Assembly: GCA_025200525.1 (NCBI GenBank)
Contig: CM045758.1
Coordinates: forward strand, 6,072,580-6,136,579
Length of the DNA: 64,000 bases
Direction of reading: 5' to 3'
Source of the DNA: Camellia lanceoleosa
Lineage: Eukaryota; Streptophyta; Magnoliopsida; Ericales; Theaceae
The notes under the pieces are model-generated. The model had not been told where the DNA came from. It searched no databases and worked only from the letters and a program-made list of their open reading frames with translations. Each line of letters starts with the position of its first letter. The first letter of the stretch is position 1. Shown here in pieces: positions 58,018 to 64,000 of this stretch. The position numbers and the translations under genes were made by a program.

Positions 58018-58905
58018 TTTTGACATTGTTTCATCATTTTTAATGATGAATTTGTTTTTATCGCTATTGGTAGCTTTTTTGACAAAAAAATTTCGTCTTT
58101 GTTTATATTAAACGTGACAAAATTATTTCGTCTCTATTTCTTATATTTATAAGAAAATTTTTTTGTCTCTAATTTATTCCTTTAATGACAAAATATTTTG
58201 TCGCTAATTACTTACAAGTATGTTCCCAACAGAGTGTATTAGAGACAAAAAAATTCGTCACAAATTTATCATTTTTAATGATGAATTTGATTTTGTCTCT
58301 ATTGATAGCTTCTTTGACAAAAAAAATTTCGTCTTCGTTTATATTAAACGTGACAAAATTATTTCGTTTTTATTTCTTATATTTATGACAAAATACTTTT
58401 GTATCTAATTTCTTCTTTTAATGACAAAATATTTTGTCGCTAATTACTTACAAGTATGTTCCCAACAGAGTGTTTTGGAGATAAAAAAATTCGTCACAAA
58501 TTTATCATTTTTAATGATAAATTTGTTTTGTCTCTATTGGTAGCTTCTTTGACAAAAAAATTTCGTCTTCGTTTATATTAAACGTGACAAAATTATTTCG
58601 TCTCTATTTCTTACATTTATGACAAAAACTATTGTCTCTAATTTCTTCTTTTAATGACAAAATATTTTGTCGCTAATTACTTACAAGTATGTTCCCAACA
58701 GAGCATATTGGAGACAAAAAAATTCGTCACAAATTTTTCATGTTCAATGACGAAATTGTTTTTTCGTCTCTGAGACCCTTTAGCAACGAGGCTTTGGCAA
58801 CAAAACGGGTGACGAAAAATTTTCATCGTAATTAGTTTGGGTGACGAAATATATACATTTTGGGACAAATTTGTTTCGTCTTTAAATCCCAAATTTGTTG
58901 TAGTG
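58018..58905. repeat. Right subterminal region of the CACTA element with three tandem units
   Basis: Three tandem units of about 236 bp (attcgtcacaaattt at 58254, 58492 and 58726) contain aaaaaatttcgtc, gacaaaattatttcgtc and gacaaaatattttgtcgc. The last 170 bp before the terminus hold further gacgaaa motifs. The region is non-coding. Confidence 0.85.
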
Positions 58906-58908
58906 AGG

Positions 58909-59083
58909 CAGCTCAAAAAAATGATACATCTGCTATATATATACATACAGAGTATATATATATGCACACATATTTTGAAATATCCTCCAATAGCGTATCT
59001 TCTCACTTTTAGGTTTACAAACATTTGCCTAACAACAGTTGTATAATTTATTTATTTTTTTGTCGTTTTTGTTTCTTTTTTTT
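58909..59083. other. AT-rich flank right of the CACTA element
   Basis: Contains TATATATA tracts. If the CACTA element were removed, this would adjoin the region upstream of the minus-strand coiled-coil gene. Confidence 0.5.
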
Positions 59084-59091
59084 TTTATAAG

Positions 59092-59729
59092 TAGGGGTGT
59101 AACTTAGGCGGGCTCAACTCGAGCAATCCAAGTTCAGTCTAAATTTTTTTAGAGTTTAGATAAAATATTTTTAAATTTGGTACAGGCTTGGGTAAAAATT
59201 TAGAAGTCCGAATTAAATTGGGACTGGTTTGGACAAAGACGTCAAACAACCCGAGCAACTCGAAACCCGAATTATACATATATAGATATATAAAAATATT
59301 AAATATACATATAAATTATTAGTCATTACATGATATTAAAGTAATTTATATTATTAAATCATATTGAATATATATTATATATACAAATAATATAAAATCT
59401 TATTTTTTTTTCTTTTTATTTCACTCATAAATTGTAAAGATTATTATAGTGACATCTCTTTTACACATTATAAATTATTTGTTTTGATGGTATTAATGAT
59501 TTTCTATTAAAAAAAATTATAAATAGAGTAAAATTTTAATAATTTAATAATGTAGTTGAAAAAAAAAAACTGAAATTCATTTACAATTCGGACAATTCGG
59601 GTTTAACTCGAGTCGGGCTTGGATAGACAATCTCGGATTACAATTCGGGCTTGGGCAGGTCTCAGCACAATTTGGACTGGACTTAGACAACCTCCCAACC
59701 CGACCGAACCCGCCCGAGTTGTACCCCTA
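59092..59729. mobile_element. hAT-type MITE, AGGGGTGTAAC ends
   Basis: A 638-bp element with inverted ends: left TAGGGGTGTAACTTAGGCGG; right, reverse-complemented, TAGGGGTACAACTCGGGCGG. Flanking tttataag (59084-59091) and tctataag (59730-59737) are a 7/8 match to an 8-bp duplication. The ends resemble those of 36214-36646. The interior is AT-rich and holds aactcgagc/cgaattcggg-type motifs, with no ORF. Confidence 0.78.
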
Positions 59730-59737
59730 TCTATAAG

Positions 59738-60829
59738 TTAATAATGGAAAAGGTTAACGGGAGAAACCCACAACGCAGGGTGTTTGGCAAAGACTATATT
59801 TTGATTTTTTGAATTAAAATTTATAAAATGATAAAATAGATTAAAATAATTAATGAGACAAAATATCATATTAAATTCATAATTATTTTACTTTTTTTCT
59901 CACAAATATCATATTTAATTACAAAAAAATCTAACTATCTTCTCAAATATAAAAATTTTAATTTACTAAAATAACCAAAAACTAAAAATAATAACTTTCC
60001 AAACACCCACGTAGCAATTGGATGGTATTGGCACCTTGGTGTTTCCATAGTATTGTGATTGGTGAGAGGAATTTGATTTACAAATTTATATTGGGTGATT
60101 AGAAAATATGAAAATTTATGATTGGTGAGAAATACCATCACGTAATTAGGTGATTAGAAAATATAAAAAGTTATAAAGATTTATGATTGATAAGAAATAC
60201 TGTCACATAATATTCTAATGTTGTGTTTGGTTAAGGGTTTTGAAAAGAAATTTAGAAAAAGAAATAAATAAAATAAATAAAATCTGAATAAAATATACTT
60301 ATATTTCACGTTTCATACATATTTTTTTTTTTCAAATCCCTTTCTAAATTTTTCAATCAAATACTGCATAAGAGTATCAAATAATTTTTCCTGAATTCGG
60401 AGTCCGGAGTCCCCTCGGTCTCCCATGACCTCTGTTGTAACGTGGCCTATTTGGTATGCGCCTGTAACCTTTGCAAATTGTCAGAGCTAGTACTACAACT
60501 CATTACACTTGCTGCTAAGGAAACAATTCTAATTTGAAAATTAATATATTTTAAAATTTTTAAACTTCTTTATCAAATATGTAAAGAGCTTGTTGTTTTT
60601 TCAACAAAAAAAATTTTAAAAAAATTAAAAGAGTAAAAATTATCATGAAACTAATAAAATATCTTGAAATTTATACTTATTTTGTCTTTCTTTTACATAA
60701 AAAGTAGGAATACATCATATTTAGGGATATTAAGGATACATTCTTCTTAGAGATATAAAATTGATCCGCAGACTCGAGGCTTGGCCGTTTGTCCTGGCCT
60801 ATCCTTGTGAGAAATTCTAGGACGTTACA
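59738..60829. other. AT-rich intergenic sequence
   Basis: No gene. A weakly self-complementary stretch near 60223-60365 (ttggttaagggttttga and tttttcaatcaaat) could be a worn MITE. Confidence 0.4.
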
Positions 60830-61520
60830 GATTATTGGCTAGACCCATTGGACTCAAAACAAACACGCGCGCCATCGTATGGTCGGGCGGCTGGGCTGGG
60901 CTTGAGCGTGTGGTATGAGGTTGGATTGGGCTTGTCTGACCCAATGCTTATCTTTTTGGAGTCAAAAACATTTGAATTTTATTTTTTCTAAAATTAAATT
61001 CTTACCATTTGGAATTTGAATTTTGGTTTGAAATTCAAAATTAATTCCGAAATGACCCCAACGTATTGAAACGCTAGCAGTTTGGTCTAACACACCTGTC
61101 CAAATTTTTCTTCCAACCGAACATGTTCATTATATGTTCAAATTTAACCCGAACAGGTACTTTACCTGTTCAAATCTGTCCAAACAGGTATATTACCTGT
61201 TGAAGTCCATTCTGAATAGCCACCAGTTCATCTATAAATAGACAGTCCATCATCTGGATTTAGCATTTAGATTTTCGTTCTTAATTCTCAAAGTTCCTGC
61301 ATATTTCTACATTTATTTTCCTTGAGAGAGCATATCTACACAGTGTGTGTTCGTTGTCTTGAAAGCAGTTTGTAATCTTTACTCTTGTTTGTTGTAGATC
61401 ATTTTATCCTGAGAGATAAACGTGCATAATTGTTAGCACCCGAGAGAGGACGAATCTGTCTTAAGGAGACAGTGTAAAACACTGGATTTGATCATTCTAA
61501 GAAAATATTTTCTGTAAGTA
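60830..61520 (+). mobile_element. LTR-like sequence with TATA box, ends not defined
   Basis: The order of parts resembles a Copia-type LTR: GC-rich start, palindromic AACAGGTA/TACCTGTT boxes (61151-61201), TATAAATAG at 61233, then a leader with agagagcatatctaca and cgagagaggacg. I found neither a second copy nor a target duplication. A host promoter is an alternative. Confidence 0.35.
61151..61201. promoter_or_regulatory. Two palindromic boxes upstream of a TATA box
   Basis: GAACAGGTA / ctt / TACCTGTTC (61151-61171) and AACAGGTA / tat / TACCTGTT (61183-61201) lie 32-82 bp before TATAAATAG (61233). Equal 3-base spacers and the same half-site suggest binding of a dimeric factor. Inferred. Confidence 0.45.
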
Positions 61521-61667
61521 TTCTCCTGTTCTTATTTCATTTTCTTTCTTCTACTTTATTTCTAATTTCTGTTTTGTTTCTATAATTAAACAGATTCTGG
61601 AATATCTTTCTTAAAAAAAAAAATTTGTGTTTTGTTTTGTTATTGAGTACACAAACAAATTTTTTTA

Positions 61668-62100
61668 TTAATACAGTGAAGATTGCCTAACAAAAATCAA
61701 TGGCAATTGCACGCCAAATGAGAACCCAATGATCACTGACACCACGTAGACTGAACTGGCGCTTGGGAACGTAATGAAGAAGAGGCCAATGCATGACGAA
61801 AAAAGAACTAGTGTTATCATAAGCAACCTTGGAAAATTGTACTTTGCGAGCAAGGTTTCAAAAACGAAGCCAGAGAAGATTTTGCGGAAGTAATTCCATA
61901 TGCTTAAAAGCGAAACAAATGTTTGATTGTTTTCTATAGGTATCCGAGTGACTTTCCAATCTATCCTAAAATGTCCACAGTGGTAAGACTCAAACCCAAA
62001 CTGCAGAATGTTACAAAAAATAGAATTGGCATATTAGTGCTTAAAAGTACTTGTAAGATTGCGTAATCCTCTCCTATTTTGAGCTTATTAAAAAAGCTCT
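61668..62100 (-). pseudogene. NFD4-like (nodulin-like MFS) transporter pseudogene fragment
   Basis: These are multi-pass membrane proteins of the major facilitator type. An acceptor (ttgctttgcag) precedes the segment on minus. Readable pieces are KIGEDYAILQVLLSTNMP, ILFFVTFCSLGLSLTTVD, QTFVSLLSIWNY, FPRLLMITLVLFSSCIGL and YVVSVIIGFSFG, covering several C-terminal membrane helices. A TAG replaces the expected Gln after the VDILG segment, a one-base loss follows at the GY(P) position, and the end runs off family sequence into a stop at 61668. The N-terminal exons are absent. Confidence 0.82.
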
Positions 62101-62722
62101 CTGCAAAGCAAGAAGAAATTTATCATTTTAAGTTTTTTTCAATAATTCACTTGAAATTGTTTTCAATTTCGAAAATTTTAACCTTTTATAAGGAATAATG
62201 TTCTCAATTTTTGTGATTGGACAGTGGCTTTAAAAAAATTGCCCTGTCATCTATCTTAACACAGAGAAATTTATCTAGTTTGATTAAAAAAAATAAAATA
62301 AATCTTCATATAGAGAAATTTGTCTCTCTTGACTCAAAGAAATTTCTTTTAAAGAATAAATAACTTCAAATTGTTCTCGATTTTGAAATTTTTAAGTTGA
62401 ATTGTGTTCAAACAACAAAAACAATGAAAATTTAATGAAAATATAGTGAAATTTTACTGGCACTAAAATGATAGTGAAATTTCACTGTTAGATGATAGCA
62501 AACTCAGTAAATCTTTCAATCTAATTATTTGAAGCACTTATTTGAATGGATTATTGGTACATTTGATAAGAGGTATCTATTTTTTTTTTTATCATTGATC
62601 TTCATTTTTTTAATTTCTATGCATAAATTGAAAATAGTAAAATTTCAGCTAATTACAAAAATTTCATTAGCTTTACTCAGTGAAAATTTCATTAATTTTT
62701 GTCCCGAAGTTCATATTGATTA
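62101..62722. other. AT-rich intergenic sequence
   Basis: Repeated gaaatttt and agaaatttat motifs. No gene or element ends recognised. Confidence 0.5.
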
Positions 62723-62731
62723 TAGATTTTA

Positions 62732-62994
62732 GGGTAAATTACAAACACCCCCTCGAGGTTTGGTGAAAATACAGATTCCCCCCTGAGGTTTGAGAAATTA
62801 CATCCCACCCCCTGAGGTTTATATTTCCATAACAAATTGCCCCCTGAGGTTTTTATTTTCATACAGATTCCCCCATAATTTTCCCTAATTTGTTATGAAA
62901 ATTTGACTCCCAGGGGGCAATTTGTAATTTCTCAAACCTCAGGGGGGAATCTGTATTTTTATCAAACCTCGAGGGGGGTGTTTGTAATTTGCCC
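62732..62994. mobile_element. Mutator-type foldback MITE
   Basis: A 263-bp inverted-repeat element. The left begins GGGTAAATTACAAACACC and the right, reverse-complemented, begins GGGCAAATTACAAACACC, with pairing continuing through ccctcgaggttt. The 9-bp duplication TAGATTTTA (62723-62731, 62995-63003) is the length made by Mutator-like transposases. No ORF. Confidence 0.9.
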
Positions 62995-63003
62995 TAGATT
63001 TTA

Positions 63004-63682
63004 TTTGATAGATCTCATCAAGAGGATTTCAAAAATATACATTTTACAGAAAATGAAAATCTAAATCAAAAGTAATTAAATTTTTAAGTTTTGAAAAACT
63101 CAACCAAATAGACCTAGTGTTTATTGGTAATGGTATCCTCCTTCCCCTCCCCCCCTCTCCCCCCAAAAAAAAGAGAGAGCGTATTATCACCTTATTTGGT
63201 TTCAATTTTTTGAATTAGATTTTTTGAAAATTAAATTTTTTATTTTTCATATTTTTTTTTTGTTTTTAGTGAATTTTTTTAATATTTTAAGTAATTTTTT
63301 TTATTTTTTAAATGCACCTAACTTAGATATGTCTAAAAAATAAAATATTTGTAAATAAATATTTTGAAAAATTAATAAATACACAAGAATACGATAATGT
63401 ACTTAATTTTTTTTTTGTATTTTCGGTATTTAATAGATTTTTTTCACAAATATTATAATTTTTAATTATATTTATATTAAATGTATCTAAAATGTAAAAA
63501 AAATTCTTAAATATTAAAAAAGTTCGATAAAAATAAAAAAATACGAAAACAAAATTTTAAGAAAATTTAATTCAAAAAATTAGAGTCAAATACCTTTGGG
63601 TGAGATCTTTTGGACAACTAACATGTTTCATATGAAATTACCATTTGGGAATAGGCTATTTTAGTTGACTATTTAATTTTTG
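63004..63682. other. AT-rich intergenic sequence with a C-rich tract
   Basis: Includes cccctccccccctctcccccc at about 63145-63166 and long A/T runs. A pair of complementary arms (about 63190-63260 and 63510-63590, attttttgaaaatt-like) could be a worn foldback element. No gene. Confidence 0.45.
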
Positions 63683-64000
63683 GGTAAATTACAAATACAC
63701 CTCCTGAGATTTGCTTAAAGTACAGATTGTCCCTTGTAGTTTGAAAATTTACAAATATCCCTTGTTAAAAAAATATATTTAACAGAATTAACTAAAAAAA
63801 AGAAATTTATAATTGCTCTTTTATACAATAATAAAATTACCTAAATTATTAATTGAAACATATTTGTAATATCATTAAAAACTGTTAATTGACTTGATGA
63901 TTTATTAATAAAATAGGCGATTTGTTATGAAATTAAAAATCTCAGGGGGTGGAATGTAATTTCTAGAACCATAGGGGGCAATTTGTATTTTAATTAAATC
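63683..64000. mobile_element. Second Mutator-type MITE copy, cut by the window end
   Basis: Starts gggtaaattacaaatacac, like 62732, and its far arm (ctcagggggtggaatgtaattt and tagggggcaatttgta) is beginning at the window edge. It is longer and more diverged than the first copy. The right end lies outside the window. Confidence 0.6.

Larger units (their letters stand above)
47580..58905. mobile_element. 11.3-kb Pack-CACTA transposon carrying host gene fragments
   Basis: The left end reads CACTACAAGAAATCTAGG; the right end, reverse-complemented, reads CACTACAACAAATTTGGG. The 3-bp target duplication AGG flanks both (47577-47579, 58906-58908), as expected for CACTA. Both subterminal regions are packed with tttcgtc/gacgaaa motifs in both orientations, the kind bound by CACTA TnpA-like proteins. 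Inside are three tandem copies of a small coiled-coil gene (51264-54057) and fragments of four host genes (54866-57878), all on the plus strand with intron borders retained. No TnpD-type transposase is visible, so movement would need a helper element. Confidence 0.88.

Overview
This is nuclear DNA of a flowering plant. It contains plant-type LTR retrotransposons, CACTA, hAT and Mutator-type elements, and remnants of plant gene families (autophagy protease ATG4, RLCK-VII kinase, MOR1, fumarase, ABHD17-like hydrolase, NFD4-like transporter). I see no clearly intact host gene, no tRNA or rRNA gene and no CRISPR array. The long open frames in the window mostly run through tandem repeats. The species cannot be named from the sequence; the general style suggests a dicot.

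Region 1 (1-33470). A local tandem duplication of about 2.2 kb (copy A 655-2800, copy B 25598-33470) is split by a 21.9-kb LTR retrotransposon (3125-25021, target site duplication ATATA). That element is read on the minus strand. It has LTRs of 5.84 and 5.00 kb loaded with hairpin-forming satellite repeats, a decayed gag, a long tandem array before the 3' LTR and no recognisable pol. It resembles the Ogre/Tat group of Ty3-gypsy elements. It carries two later insertions: a related solo LTR (10519-14303, duplication CTTAC) and a hAT-type MITE (7852-8660, duplication CCTGACGG). Copy B holds a 365-bp MITE and a 5.2-kb LTR element (26307-31487, identical-length 480-bp LTRs, iMet primer site) without recognisable proteins.

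Region 2 (33471-47579). An ATG4 pseudogene (34160-39975, plus strand) has a solo LTR inside a coding exon, an intronic 0.5-kb tandem duplication, a hAT MITE and a 2.28-kb solo LTR in an intron. Downstream are a degenerate CACTA-like end, a foldback element, a broken RLCK-VII kinase gene (43138-44568) and a possible Glu/Lys-rich coiled-coil gene on the minus strand (46434-47402).

Region 3 (47580-58905) is the most striking part: an 11.3-kb CACTA transposon with 3-bp AGG duplications and CACTACAA termini. It carries three tandem copies of a small unnamed coiled-coil gene (two largely open, one broken). It also carries fragments of four unrelated host genes, all on the same strand: ABHD17-like hydrolase, RING-CH protein, fumarase and MOR1. 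No transposase is visible, so it looks like a non-autonomous Pack-CACTA element.

Region 4 (58909-64000) holds another hAT-type element, an LTR-like sequence with palindromic boxes before a TATA box, an NFD4-like transporter pseudogene (61668-62100, minus) and two Mutator-type foldback MITEs, the last running off the window.

The genes do not form a pathway. The window records successive nested insertions, excision-free decay and gene-fragment capture.
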